Shown here: in pieces, positions 1-6,352 of the stretch
Layout of the letters: the number at the start of each line of letters is the position of its first letter
How positions within the stretch are numbered: position 1 is the first letter of the stretch
Source: Thioalkalivibrio sp.
GTDB lineage: Bacteria > Pseudomonadota > Gammaproteobacteria > Ectothiorhodospirales > Ectothiorhodospiraceae
Length of the DNA stretch: 6,485 nt
Direction: 5' to 3'
Assembly: GCA_003553165.1 (NCBI GenBank)
Contig: PUOZ01000165.1
Location: 1-6,485 of the forward strand
Position numbers and translations under genes: made by a program
Notes under the pieces: model-generated
What the model was told of the DNA's origin: nothing
What the model saw: only the letters and a program-made list of their open reading frames with translations
Database searches by the model: none

Positions 1-223
1 CGGCGGAGCGCTCGATATAGCGCGCCGCCATGACCTCGACCAGCTTGATGCTCTTTTCCTTGAAGTCCTCGCGCGCCCCATACAGCGAGTGGAAGAGCGA
101 GTGGATCGCGTAGAAGTTCGCGCCCAGACGAGTATAGAAATGGCGCAGATCCTGACGTCGGATCTCCGGCTTCAGCTCGTCGAGGATTTCGTTCAGCAGC
201 GAGTGAGAGACCTGTTCGTACAT
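1..223 (-). CDS. Amylosucrase-like glycoside hydrolase, N-terminal part (runs off the window)
   Basis: Only the first 74 residues are present; the rest lies beyond the left edge. The protein begins MYEQVSHSLLNEILDELKP and is predicted to be entirely helical. The stretch DLRHFYTRLGANF, followed by LFHSLYG and LVEVMAARYIERS, lines up by eye with the N-terminal helical domain of Neisseria polysaccharea amylosucrase as I remember it (DWRQFSRRMDTHF, then ELDSVYG, then LLAQAWQSYSQRN). Amylosucrases are GH13 enzymes that use sucrose to build alpha-1,4-glucan, and some proteobacteria that accumulate sucrose carry them. The catalytic barrel is not visible, so this rests on the N-terminal domain alone; another GH13 enzyme with a similar helical N-terminus is possible. 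The ATG at 223 was chosen because AAAGGG lies just upstream and the sequence further upstream does not look like protein. It is 149 bases from the RDD gene and probably separately expressed. Confidence 0.62.
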   Translation of the reverse strand, partial: MYEQVSHSLLNEILDELKPEIRRQDLRHFYTRLGANFYAIHSLFHSLYGAREDFKEKSIKLVEVMAARYIERSA

Positions 224-275
224 GCGGCCCTTTACGGATACGGTTGCCAGCGCGACGGGAGCGCGGGGCGGGTGG

Positions 276-287
276 ATGGTGCACCAT
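276..287. promoter_or_regulatory. Perfect 12-base palindrome upstream of the amylosucrase-like gene
   Basis: ATGGTGCACCAT is a perfect palindrome centred about 58 bases upstream of the start at 223, in the 149-base gap (224-372). Its size and place would suit an operator for a dimeric regulator, possibly of the LacI type that often controls sugar genes, but that is a guess. The same gap also holds an imperfect hairpin at 327-344 (CATGGC, six-base spacer, GCCATG) just past the RDD stop. It has no T run, so it is not a convincing terminator. No clear -35/-10 pair was seen. Confidence 0.22.
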
Positions 288-372
288 GATCGGCAACCCG
301 GGGCCGCAGCGCAAACGGCCGCTGCCCATGGCGTGTGGGCCATGCGGATCCAGTGGTAGCCGGAGCGACGGG

Positions 373-891
373 TCAGGGGCCTGTATGGGGGCCTGCCTGA
401 TGCGTGACCCGCACCAGCTCGGTTCCCGACAGCCAGTCGTGCAGCATCGCGCGGCGGGGATGTGCCTGGCTGAGGCCGAGTCCGGCCAGCAGCAGGGCGG
501 TGGCGCCAGCCGTTACCAGCGTACCGTGCTCACGTGCCAGGTAGATCCCCAGCAGGATTGCCAGCCATTGCGCCAGCGCAACCAGGTAGCGCAGGGTCGC
601 CTGCTTCGGGTTGACCGGGCCGCCGGTCTCGTCACGCAACTGGATGTTCCAGGCCTGCATGCCCAGCGTCTGACCGGTGCGGGTCCAGAACCAGGCCAGG
701 AAGAACCAGGCAGCCAGCAGGTTGACCACGAATTGCAGTGGAGTCAGCGTGTGTCCGGTGAGTTCGCCGACCAGCACGAAGACGAGGCCCAGAACCATCC
801 AGATGGCGAGCAGCAGCAGGCCGTCATAGATCATCGCGGCCAGGCGCCTCGGGAGCCCGACCGGGCCAGGAACGGAGACGGTCCCCGGCAC
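373..891 (-). CDS. RDD-family integral membrane protein
   Basis: A 172-residue membrane protein with the features of the RDD family. The N-terminal motif is PRRLAAMIYDG (residues 14-24, with Arg15/16 and Asp23). Hydrophobic segments lie near 22-44, 52-70, 100-118 and 123-141. The family motif TGQTLGMQAWNIQLRDETG (72-90) is present, as is a C-terminal HDWLSGTELV (151-160). RDD proteins are small inner-membrane proteins, mostly of unknown function; some have been linked to ion transport. The start is a GTG at 891, two bases after the moeA stop, so translation is probably coupled to moeA. No strong Shine-Dalgarno is visible, which fits coupling. The next in-frame ATG (Met20) would cut off the conserved arginines and is unlikely. 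Its position as the last gene of a mobB-moeA cluster suggests co-expression but does not prove a role in molybdenum metabolism. Confidence 0.9.
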   Translation of the reverse strand: MPGTVSVPGPVGLPRRLAAMIYDGLLLLAIWMVLGLVFVLVGELTGHTLTPLQFVVNLLAAWFFLAWFWTRTGQTLGMQAWNIQLRDETGGPVNPKQATLRYLVALAQWLAILLGIYLAREHGTLVTAGATALLLAGLGLSQAHPRRAMLHDWLSGTELVRVTHQAGPHTGP

Positions 892-893
892 GT

Positions 894-2117
894 TCAGAAG
901 ACCGACTGGAAGGGAATGACCTCGACCGTATCGCCCGCGGCGGCCCCGTTACTCTCGCGCGGGAGCACGATGTAGGCGTTGGCGACGCTCATCGAGCGCA
1001 ACTGGTGCGAGCCCTGGCCGCCGGTGGACCGCACCGTCCATTCCCCGTCCCGTTGTTCCAGGATGCCGCGCTGGAAATCCGCCCGCCCGGGATTCTTGCG
1101 CAGATCATCGAGCAGGTACGCCCGCAGGGTCCAGGGACGCTCCGGGTCGGTCCCGCAGAGACGCAGCAGAGCCGGGCGGACGAACAGCGAGAAGGTCGCC
1201 ATCACCGATACGGGGTTGCCCGGCAGGCCCAGGAACACGGCCTGGCCAAACCGCCCAAAGGCCAATGGGCGTCCGGGTTTCATCGCGACCTTCCAGAAGT
1301 CCGTCTTGCCCTCGCTCTGGAGCAGGCGGGAGACGAAGTCGGCATCGCCGACGGAAACGCCGCCGGTGGTCAGCATCAGGTCGGCGGTCTCCCCCGCGTG
1401 TGTCAGCGCCGTACGTACGGCACTCTCGGTGTCGGCGACCACCCCGAGGTCGATGAATTCCACCGGGTAACGGCTGAGCAGGGCGCGCAATGTATAGCGG
1501 TTGCTGTCATGGACCTGGCCGGGGCCCAGTGGCTGGTCGATCGGCACCAGTTCGTCGCCCGTGGTGAAAAAGGCGACTTTCGGACGGCGCACCAAGGTGA
1601 CTTCGCCGATGCCCTGCGATGCCAGCAGTCCGATGTCGGCCGCGGTGAGGCGGCGACCTCCGTTCAGGATCACGGTGCCGGCCCGGGTGTCCTCGCCCGG
1701 ATTGCGGATGTGGGCGCCGGGCCTGGGCTCCGTTGCCAGCGTGACGAAGCCCGCCTCGGCGCGGACCTGCTCCTGCATGATGACGGTGTCGGCGCTCTCG
1801 GGCACCACCGCGCCGGTGAGGATCCGAATGCACTCGCCGGGACCGATCTGCCCATCCCAGGGGTGGCCGGCAGCGGACAAGCCGGCGACCCGCAGTCGCG
1901 CTCCGACATGGGCGTCGCCGGCGGCCAGCGCATAGCCGTCCATGGCCGAGTTGCGTGACGAGGGGACATCGATCCGCGCGGTCACCGGCGCGGCCAATAC
2001 CCGGTCCAGGGCATCGGTGATCGCCAGGGTCTCGCTCCCCGCGACCGGGGCGCAGGCCGCAAGCACGCGGGCCAGTGCCTGCTCCACCGTGAGCGTGTTG
2101 GGGTCGGTCTCGTCCAT
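894..2117 (-). CDS. moeA: Molybdopterin molybdenumtransferase MoeA
   Basis: MoeA inserts molybdate into adenylylated molybdopterin, the last common step in making molybdenum cofactor in the cytoplasm. Residue numbers here count from a TTG at 2138. Family motifs appear in order: DVPSSRNSAMDGYA (57-70), RILTGAVVPESADTVIMQEQ (105-124), the FFTTGDEL segment (190-197) and TTGGVSVGDADF (257-268). These are followed by KVAMKPGRPLAFG (283-295) and FLGLPGNPVSVM (302-313), then a C-terminal domain IV. All expected regions are intact. The length, about 407 residues from the ATG at 2117, is close to the 411 of E. coli MoeA. The start is uncertain: TTG at 2138 sits two bases after the mobB stop and adds seven residues (MRHDDAW), while ATG at 2117 matches family N-termini better. 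Neither has a good Shine-Dalgarno, so coupling to mobB is likely. It lies between mobB and the RDD gene in one apparent operon. Confidence 0.96.
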   Translation of the reverse strand: MDETDPNTLTVEQALARVLAACAPVAGSETLAITDALDRVLAAPVTARIDVPSSRNSAMDGYALAAGDAHVGARLRVAGLSAAGHPWDGQIGPGECIRILTGAVVPESADTVIMQEQVRAEAGFVTLATEPRPGAHIRNPGEDTRAGTVILNGGRRLTAADIGLLASQGIGEVTLVRRPKVAFFTTGDELVPIDQPLGPGQVHDSNRYTLRALLSRYPVEFIDLGVVADTESAVRTALTHAGETADLMLTTGGVSVGDADFVSRLLQSEGKTDFWKVAMKPGRPLAFGRFGQAVFLGLPGNPVSVMATFSLFVRPALLRLCGTDPERPWTLRAYLLDDLRKNPGRADFQRGILEQRDGEWTVRSTGGQGSHQLRSMSVANAYIVLPRESNGAAAGDTVEVIPFQSVF

Positions 2118-2140
2118 CCAGGCGTCGTCGTGTCTCAAGG

Positions 2141-2686
2141 TCAGGCGTCCGCGGACAGGCCAGGCAGGCCGAAGTGCTCGCCGATGAATGCGGCGAGCAC
2201 GCGGACCTCGTCCAGCGGCAATACCCGTGTACCCTCTGGCACGGATTCCGGACGGTCGGTGGCTACGGCGATGATGTGCGGATCGTCGACACAGAGCAGC
2301 GGCTTGCCCAGCCCCGGCCGGTGGATCTCGATCTTCGGGATCGGCTCACGCTTGAATCCTTCCACCAGGATCAGGTCCGTGCGGCGCGGGTCGAGCTTCC
2401 GGACCAGATCGGCAAGCACGGGTTTGACCTCCTGGCCCTCGGGATTTTCGACCATCAGCGCAAGGCGTCGGCTGGACGCCACCAGGACCTGTCCCGCGCC
2501 CGCCTTGCGCAGCTCGTAGCTGTCCTTGCCCGGCTGGTCGACATCGAAGTCGTGGTGTGCGTGCTTGATCAATGCGACCTGCAGACCACTGGCACGCAGA
2601 ACGGGCAGCAGGCGGGTCAGCAGTGTGGTCTTTCCGGCGCCGCTCCAGGCGGCGAAGCCGAGCAGGGGGATGGTTTGGGAGTTCAT
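2141..2686 (-). CDS. mobB: Molybdopterin-guanine dinucleotide biosynthesis adaptor protein MobB
   Basis: MobB is a small GTP-binding protein that assists MobA in converting molybdopterin cofactor to its guanine dinucleotide form, used by DMSO-reductase-family enzymes. The 181-residue product has a P-loop in AAWSGAGKTTL (12-22). The MobB signature follows: IKHAHHDFDVD (40-50), then QPGKDSYELRKAGA (51-64), and LILVEGFK (105-112) followed by PKIEIHRP. It matches the E. coli protein closely along its length; E. coli MobB also starts only a few residues before the P-loop. This supports ATG 2686, even though the frame stays open for about 230 bases further upstream. The start has only a weak purine-rich AAGAG about eight bases upstream. 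It is the first gene of the mobB-moeA-RDD cluster. mobA is not next to it here, so the MobA partner must be encoded elsewhere if the pathway is complete. Confidence 0.96.
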   Translation of the reverse strand: MNSQTIPLLGFAAWSGAGKTTLLTRLLPVLRASGLQVALIKHAHHDFDVDQPGKDSYELRKAGAGQVLVASSRRLALMVENPEGQEVKPVLADLVRKLDPRRTDLILVEGFKREPIPKIEIHRPGLGKPLLCVDDPHIIAVATDRPESVPEGTRVLPLDEVRVLAAFIGEHFGLPGLSADA

Positions 2687-2718
2687 GCTGGCACTCTTGT
2701 CGATGTCCGCGTTCCGCG

Positions 2719-2814
2719 CCCGGGACGTCCCGGGTGGCCGTGGCTCGAGGATACCGGAGCCACAACGGGATGGCACCTGCGCGCGATGGGGAAACCACCA
2801 TCGCTGCCCGTTGT
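2719..2814 (-). promoter_or_regulatory. Possible structured leader RNA of mobB-moeA
   Basis: Three consecutive foldable elements lie upstream of mobB. Read as mobB leader RNA, the first is a nested stem: ACAACGGG (2814-2807) pairs with CCCGTTGT (2769-2762). Inside it GCGATGG (2804-2798) pairs with CCATCGC (2789-2783) around an 8-base loop. There is a lopsided internal loop, 2 bases on one side and 13 on the other. Next, sharing two bases with the first, GTGGCTC (2763-2757) pairs with GAGCCAC (2746-2740) around 10 bases. Last is a 16-base perfect palindrome CCCGGGACGTCCCGGG (2719-2734), ending about 33 bases before the mobB ATG. Molybdenum cofactor genes are known in some bacteria to be controlled by the Moco RNA riboswitch, but I do not recognise that motif here. 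The stems could instead be protein operators or chance pairing in GC-rich DNA. Confidence 0.33.
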
Positions 2815-2976
2815 CCACTGGAGTACCGCAGGGCTGACGGCGAAGGTTTCTTTTTGCGGGAACATGGGGGAAGGACAGACAGCCTGCACCTGCCGCCCGG
2901 CGGCTTGCCCCTTGCCGCAACGCCGATGGGCGGTTACTTCTTCGTCGGTGTCATCACTGCAAGACCTGAAACGGTT

Positions 2977-2980
2977 AGGA
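2977..2980 (+). promoter_or_regulatory. Ribosome binding site of nfeD
   Basis: AGGA lies seven bases before the ATG at 2988, a normal Shine-Dalgarno spacing. It favours this start over the in-frame ATG at 3003, whose upstream bases (GCGCGCATTCG) contain no such motif. Confidence 0.6.
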
Positions 2981-2987
2981 TAGGACC

Positions 2988-4484
2988 ATGCGCGCGCATT
3001 CGATGAAATCCCGGTTCCGCTTGATCCTCTGGGCCTCCCTGCTGCTGGTCGCGGCCGGCTGGCTGCTCGCCGCATCCGGCGACGAAGACCGCAAGCAGGC
3101 CCTGTTGCTGACCGTGTCCGATGCGATCGGCCCGGCCACGGGCGATTACATCATCCGCGGCATCGAACGGGCCGGACGCGATGAGGCGGAACTCGTGGTG
3201 CTGAAGCTCGATACCCCGGGCGGCCTCGATTCGTCGATGCGGGACATCGTGAAGGCGATACTGGCCTCGGAGGTTCCGGTGGCGACCTATGTCCACCCGG
3301 CAGGAGGGCGCGCCGCGAGCGCCGGTACCTACATGCTGTATGGCTCGCACGTCGCGGCGATGACGCCCTCGACCAACATCGGCTCGGCGACACCGGTGCA
3401 GATGGGCGGCGGCTTCCCCGGTCTGGACGACGGCGATAGCCGGCCGTCCCGTGGCGACGACCGGAACGGCCGCGATGCGGAGGAGGACGAGTCGGCCGAG
3501 GACGCGAACGCTGACGACGACGCGGCGGCTGAAGCTCCGGCAGCGGAAGAGAAGAAGGACGAGGCTCGTCGTGGCGAGACCGCGATGGAGCGCAAGGTCC
3601 TGGAGGATGCGGTCTCGTACATCCGCGGACTTGCCGAGCGCTTCGGCCGCAATGCCGACTGGGCCGAGGAAGCGGTGCGCGAAGGCTCCAACATCGGTGC
3701 CCGCGAGGCCCTGGAGCTCAATGTCATCGAGTTCGTGGCCGAGAACCTCGAGGATCTGCTTGAGCAGCTCGACGGCCACAGCGTGCGCATGGCCTGGGGC
3801 GAGAAGGTCCTGGACACCGCCAACATCGAGGTGATCCGGGTCGATCCCGATTGGCGCACCAACCTGCTGGCGGTGATCACCAGCCCGAACATCGCGTATA
3901 TTCTGATGCTGATCGGGATCTACGGCATCATTTTCGAACTCTCCAACCCCGGGGCGATCTATCCTGGAGTCATCGGGGCGATCTCGCTGGTGCTGGCCTT
4001 CTACGCGCTGCAGGTGATGCCGGTGAACTATGCCGGCCTGGCGCTGATCCTTCTGGGGCTGATCTTCATGGTCGCCGAGGCCTTCCTCCCGAGTTTCGGG
4101 GTACTGGGCATCGGTGGCATGATCTCCTTCATCACCGGCTCCATCATTCTCTGGGACGATCCGGACTTGAACATCTCGCTTCCACTGGTTTTTGGTACCG
4201 CCCTCGTCGTGGGCGTCTTCTCGATCTGGGTGCTCGGGCGTCTGATTCGTCTGCGCAAGGTCAAGCCGACGATCGGACGAGACGAAATGATCGGCATGAT
4301 CGGCGAGGCGCGCGAGGACTTCGAGCGCAGCGGACGCGTGTACGTGCACAGCGAGCTGTGGACGGCCGAGACCACGGAACCGGTGGAGGAAGGGCAGAAG
4401 GTCCGAGTCGTTGGCCTCGAGGGGCTGCGACTCAGGGTCGAACCGGTGTCGGACGACGCTGGCGCGGTCGCAACGCGTTCCTGA
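2988..4484 (+). CDS. nfeD: NfeD-family membrane-bound ClpP-class serine protease
   Basis: A 498-residue long-form NfeD protein. The N-terminus has an uncleaved-anchor or signal segment (about 11-29). A ClpP/SppA-like protease domain follows, with [12 protein letters not shown] (72-83) and [13 protein letters not shown] (104-116). By comparison with the archaeal homologue PH1510 (Ser97/Lys138), the catalytic dyad should be Ser111 and Lys203 in [18 protein letters not shown]. Residues about 140-200 form an acidic, low-complexity insert between them. After residue 290 come about five membrane segments (292-316, 324-345, 349-367, 371-388, 396-420). A C-terminal NfeD OB-fold domain (about 430-485) ends with [18 protein letters not shown]. 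Such proteases are thought to work with slipins in membrane protein quality control; PH1510 cleaves the hydrophobic C-terminal region of its partner stomatin. The slipin gene lies 67 bases downstream, consistent with this. The nodulation name is historical. Confidence 0.93.
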   Translation: MRAHSMKSRFRLILWASLLLVAAGWLLAASGDEDRKQALLLTVSDAIGPATGDYIIRGIERAGRDEAELVVLKLDTPGGLDSSMRDIVKAILASEVPVATYVHPAGGRAASAGTYMLYGSHVAAMTPSTNIGSATPVQMGGGFPGLDDGDSRPSRGDDRNGRDAEEDESAEDANADDDAAAEAPAAEEKKDEARRGETAMERKVLEDAVSYIRGLAERFGRNADWAEEAVREGSNIGAREALELNVIEFVAENLEDLLEQLDGHSVRMAWGEKVLDTANIEVIRVDPDWRTNLLAVITSPNIAYILMLIGIYGIIFELSNPGAIYPGVIGAISLVLAFYALQVMPVNYAGLALILLGLIFMVAEAFLPSFGVLGIGGMISFITGSIILWDDPDLNISLPLVFGTALVVGVFSIWVLGRLIRLRKVKPTIGRDEMIGMIGEAREDFERSGRVYVHSELWTAETTEPVEEGQKVRVVGLEGLRLRVEPVSDDAGAVATRS

Positions 4485-4497
4485 ATGCTCTCATCCC

Positions 4498-4521
4498 AAC
4501 CGTTCGCTGCAGCGAACGGTT
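4498..4521. repeat. 24-base perfect palindrome between nfeD and slipin
   Basis: The half-site AACCGTTCGCTG at 4498-4509 is followed at once by its exact reverse complement at 4510-4521. It lies 14 bases after the nfeD stop and 17 bases before the slipin Shine-Dalgarno. As RNA it would form a strong hairpin of about ten base pairs with a four-base loop. Only one further T follows the palindrome, so it is not a standard intrinsic terminator. It could be a partial terminator, an mRNA-stabilising hairpin that sets the NfeD:slipin ratio, or an operator for an internal promoter. No second copy was seen in the window. Confidence 0.75.
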
Positions 4522-4551
4522 TCAGACAACCCAAGTGAAGGAGAAGTCGTA

Positions 4552-5343
4552 ATGACCGGAGCCTATCTTTTCCCGTTGGTGGTGGTCGTCGCGCTGATCG
4601 CGATGTCCATCAAGGTGCTGCGTGAATACGAACGCGGCGTGGTCTTCTTCCTGGGGCGTTTCCAGGCCGTGAAGGGCCCTGGTCTGATCATCATCATCCC
4701 CGGCATCCAGCAGATGGTGAAGGTGGACCTGCGCATCATCACGCTCGACGTGCCCAGCCAGGACGTGATTTCTCAGGACAACGTGACCGTGCGCGTGAAC
4801 GCGGTGCTGTATTTCCGCGTGGTCGATTCGGCGAAGTCCGTGATCCAGGTCGAGGACTACTTCTCCGCGACGAGCCAGCTGGCACAGACCACGCTGCGTT
4901 CGGTGCTCGGCAAGCACGACCTGGATGAAATGCTCTCCGAACGCGACAAGCTGAATGCCGACATCCAGGAGATCCTCGACTCCCAGACCGATTCCTGGGG
5001 TATCAAGGTCACCAACGTCGAGATCAAGCACGTTGACCTGAACGAGTCGATGATCCGCGCCATCGCCCGTCAGGCCGAGGCCGAGCGCGAGCGGCGCGCG
5101 AAGGTCATTCACGCCGAGGGCGAACTGCAGGCAGCGGAGAAGCTGTCGCAGGCGGCGGAGATCATCAGCAAGAATCCGGCGGCGCTGCAGTTGCGTTACC
5201 TGCAGACCATGGCCGACATGTCCAACAGCAGCCAGGCCAATACCATCTTCTTCCCGCTGCCGCTGGAACTGACCAAGGTCTTCGACGCCATTGCTGGCAA
5301 ATTCGGTGCCCACGGCACTGCGGCTGGTGCGAAGGGCGACTGA
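4552..5343 (+). CDS. Slipin (stomatin-like SPFH/band 7 membrane protein)
   Basis: A 263-residue prokaryotic stomatin homologue. A single N-terminal membrane segment (about 5-22) is followed by [14 protein letters not shown] (24-37) and [13 protein letters not shown] (41-53), the typical start of the SPFH domain. Next come [24 protein letters not shown] (65-88) and the [15 protein letters not shown] segment (149-163). A charged helical, probably coiled-coil stretch spans about 164-207. The conserved C-terminal hydrophobic stretch [11 protein letters not shown] (230-240) follows. Slipins form membrane-associated oligomers and organise membrane microdomains. Their usual partner is an NfeD protease, encoded directly upstream here. 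The start is fixed by AAGGAG at 4538-4543, eight bases before ATG 4552; the frame is open further upstream into nfeD, but that part is not slipin-like. Co-transcription with nfeD is likely, possibly adjusted by the palindrome in the gap. Confidence 0.95.
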   Translation: MTGAYLFPLVVVVALIAMSIKVLREYERGVVFFLGRFQAVKGPGLIIIIPGIQQMVKVDLRIITLDVPSQDVISQDNVTVRVNAVLYFRVVDSAKSVIQVEDYFSATSQLAQTTLRSVLGKHDLDEMLSERDKLNADIQEILDSQTDSWGIKVTNVEIKHVDLNESMIRAIARQAEAERERRAKVIHAEGELQAAEKLSQAAEIISKNPAALQLRYLQTMADMSNSSQANTIFFPLPLELTKVFDAIAGKFGAHGTAAGAKGD

Positions 5344-5346
5344 GGT
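5342..5346 (+). promoter_or_regulatory. Ribosome binding site that sets the xerD start
   Basis: GAGGT overlaps the slipin stop codon and lies seven bases before GTG 5354. It supports that GTG as the xerD start, rather than the earlier TTG at 5291 or the GTGs at 5306 and 5327, which lie inside the slipin gene. Confidence 0.65.
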
Positions 5347-5353
5347 CGCCGCG

Positions 5354-6268
5354 GTGGAGCGGGGTGCCGGAGCACCGCACCCGGATCCCTTGCTCGACCG
5401 TTTTCTCGACGAACTCTGGGCGGTCGACGGACTGGCCAGGCTTACGCTGGACGCCTACCGGCGTGACCTGACGGCCCTGTCGGGCTGGCTCGCGGATCGC
5501 GGGTCGGCGCTGGCCGAGGCAAGTCGCGCCGACCTGCTGGCCTTCCTCGGGGCGCGGATGCAGTCTGGATCGCGTCCCAAGTCGGTTGCCCGCTGGCTGT
5601 CCAGCCAGCGGCGCTTTTATCGCTTCCTGGTCGCCGCGGGGCTGCGCCGGGACGATCCGACCGCCCGTATCGATGCGCCAAGCATTGGCAGACCCCTGCC
5701 GGACAGCCTCTCGGAGCCCCAGGTTGAAGCGCTGCTCGCGGCTCCCGAGACCGGGACGCCCATCGGTCTTCGCGACAGGGCCATGCTCGAGCTGCTGTAT
5801 GCAACCGGATTGCGGGTATCCGAGCTGGTCGCCCTGGAGCAATCGCAGGTGAATCCCCGGCAGGGTGTGCTGCGGGTGACCGGCAAGGGCTCGCGCGAAC
5901 GGCTGGTTCCGCTGGGGGAGGAGGCCGGGGACTGGCTGCGGCAATACCTGGACGAGGCGCGGCCGGCGCTGATGCAGGGGCATCCGCCGGCCGAGGCCGT
6001 GTTCGTGACCCGCCGGGGGGCGGGCATGACCCGCCAGGCCTTCTGGTACCGTATCAAGCAGTACGCCGCCGCGGCCGGTGTCGCCGTGGCCCTGTCGCCG
6101 CATACCCTGCGCCATGCCTTTGCCACCCACCTGCTCGATCACGGGGCGGATCTGCGCGTGGTCCAGATGCTGCTGGGGCACAGCAGCCTGTCGACCACGC
6201 AGATTTATACGCATGTGGCGCGCGCGCGCCTGCAGGCCCTCCACGCGCGGCATCACCCAAGGGGTTGA
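5354..6268 (+). CDS. xerD: Site-specific tyrosine recombinase XerD
   Basis: XerD acts with XerC at the dif site, under FtsK control at the septum, to resolve chromosome dimers. The 304-residue protein has an N-terminal SAM-like DNA-binding domain (about 11-107, with TLDAYRRDL at 31-39) and a C-terminal catalytic domain. All six tyrosine-recombinase residues are visible: Arg154 in ATGLRVSEL, Lys178 in GKGSRERLVPLG, His250 and Arg253 in PHTLRHAFATHLL, His276 in LLGHSSLSTTQ, and the nucleophile Tyr285 in IYTHV. The run HGADLRVVQMLLGH and the ending HHPRG are typical of XerD rather than XerC, and the length is close to the 298 residues of E. coli XerD. The GTG start lies ten bases after the slipin stop, so xerD may be read from the nfeD-slipin transcript as well as from any promoter of its own. 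The following gene is dsbC, as in E. coli. No dif site was found in the window. Confidence 0.96.
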   Translation: MERGAGAPHPDPLLDRFLDELWAVDGLARLTLDAYRRDLTALSGWLADRGSALAEASRADLLAFLGARMQSGSRPKSVARWLSSQRRFYRFLVAAGLRRDDPTARIDAPSIGRPLPDSLSEPQVEALLAAPETGTPIGLRDRAMLELLYATGLRVSELVALEQSQVNPRQGVLRVTGKGSRERLVPLGEEAGDWLRQYLDEARPALMQGHPPAEAVFVTRRGAGMTRQAFWYRIKQYAAAAGVAVALSPHTLRHAFATHLLDHGADLRVVQMLLGHSSLSTTQIYTHVARARLQALHARHHPRG

Positions 6269-6282
6269 CGCAACTCTTGGGT
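6255..6282 (+). repeat. Stem-loop spanning the xerD stop codon
   Basis: ACCCAAG (6255-6261) is complementary to CTTGGGT (6276-6282). Inside these arms GTTG (6264-6267) pairs with CAAC (6271-6274) around a three-base loop. The hairpin of about 11 pairs includes the xerD TGA at 6266-6268. No T run follows directly, so it is not a standard terminator; it may stabilise the 3' end of the message or slow read-through into dsbC. A run of seven Ts occurs later (6327-6333), preceded only by a weak CCGG/CCGG pairing. Confidence 0.45.
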
Positions 6283-6310
6283 CCGCGCGCAGTCCCACAC
6301 TCCAGCCCGG

Positions 6311-6319
6311 TGTTACACT
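6311..6319 (+). promoter_or_regulatory. Possible extended -10 promoter for dsbC
   Basis: TGTTACACT carries a TG one base before TACACT, which matches four of six bases of the -10 consensus. It lies 34 bases before the dsbC ATG, leaving room for a short leader. No recognisable -35 box sits 17 bases upstream, so this relies on the extended -10 form. The T run just downstream could instead mark a weak terminator of the xerD transcript. Confidence 0.28.
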
Positions 6320-6352
6320 CCCCCGGTTTTTTTCACTTGACGAGACGGTTGC

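Larger units (their letters stand above)
2687..2987. other. Divergent intergenic region between mobB and nfeD
   Basis: This 301-base stretch holds no convincing gene; the open frames that cross it have no family motifs. It should carry the promoters of both outward-facing transcripts, but I see no -35/-10 pair good enough to report on either strand. The mobB-proximal half (about 2719-2814) is unusually rich in inverted repeats, described separately. The nfeD-proximal half has a short run of Ts around 2847-2855 and a weak 5-base inverted repeat (GCGGC at 2900-2904, GCCGC at 2914-2918). Confidence 0.6.

Noticed and set aside
244..975. 243-codon plus-strand frame overlapping the RDD gene
   Set aside because: The product is Gln and Gly rich with no motif, while the opposite strand encodes a clear RDD membrane protein.
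1005..1958. 317-codon open frame on the plus strand inside moeA
   Set aside because: Antisense to a complete, well-conserved moeA. The product is Gly, Ala and Gln rich, without domains.
2783..2804. GGGGAAACC within a hairpin on the plus strand, considered as part of a Moco riboswitch
   Set aside because: It is on the strand leading to nfeD, not to the cofactor genes, and I could not recognise the remaining conserved parts of the Moco motif. Rfam searching would be decisive.
2687..2920. N-terminal extension of mobB by 78 residues
   Set aside because: The frame is open, but the added residues are Arg/Pro rich and unlike MobB; known MobB proteins start just before the P-loop, as ATG 2686 gives.
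2934..4349. 471-codon open frame on the minus strand opposite nfeD
   Set aside because: Its product is rich in His, Arg, Asp and Gln with no recognisable motif, and it lies wholly antisense to nfeD, which has clear domains and catalytic residues. Long antisense frames are common in GC-rich DNA.
4498..4523. Intrinsic terminator after nfeD
   Set aside because: The stem is strong, but a run of Ts is missing and the slipin gene with a good ribosome binding site follows within 30 bases.
4485..4538. 17-codon open frame starting one base after the nfeD stop
   Set aside because: It mainly reads through the palindrome, has no ribosome binding site of its own and no sign of selection visible here.
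5165..6298. 377-codon open frame on the minus strand opposite xerD
   Set aside because: xerD on the plus strand carries all six catalytic residues; the antisense product has no family features.
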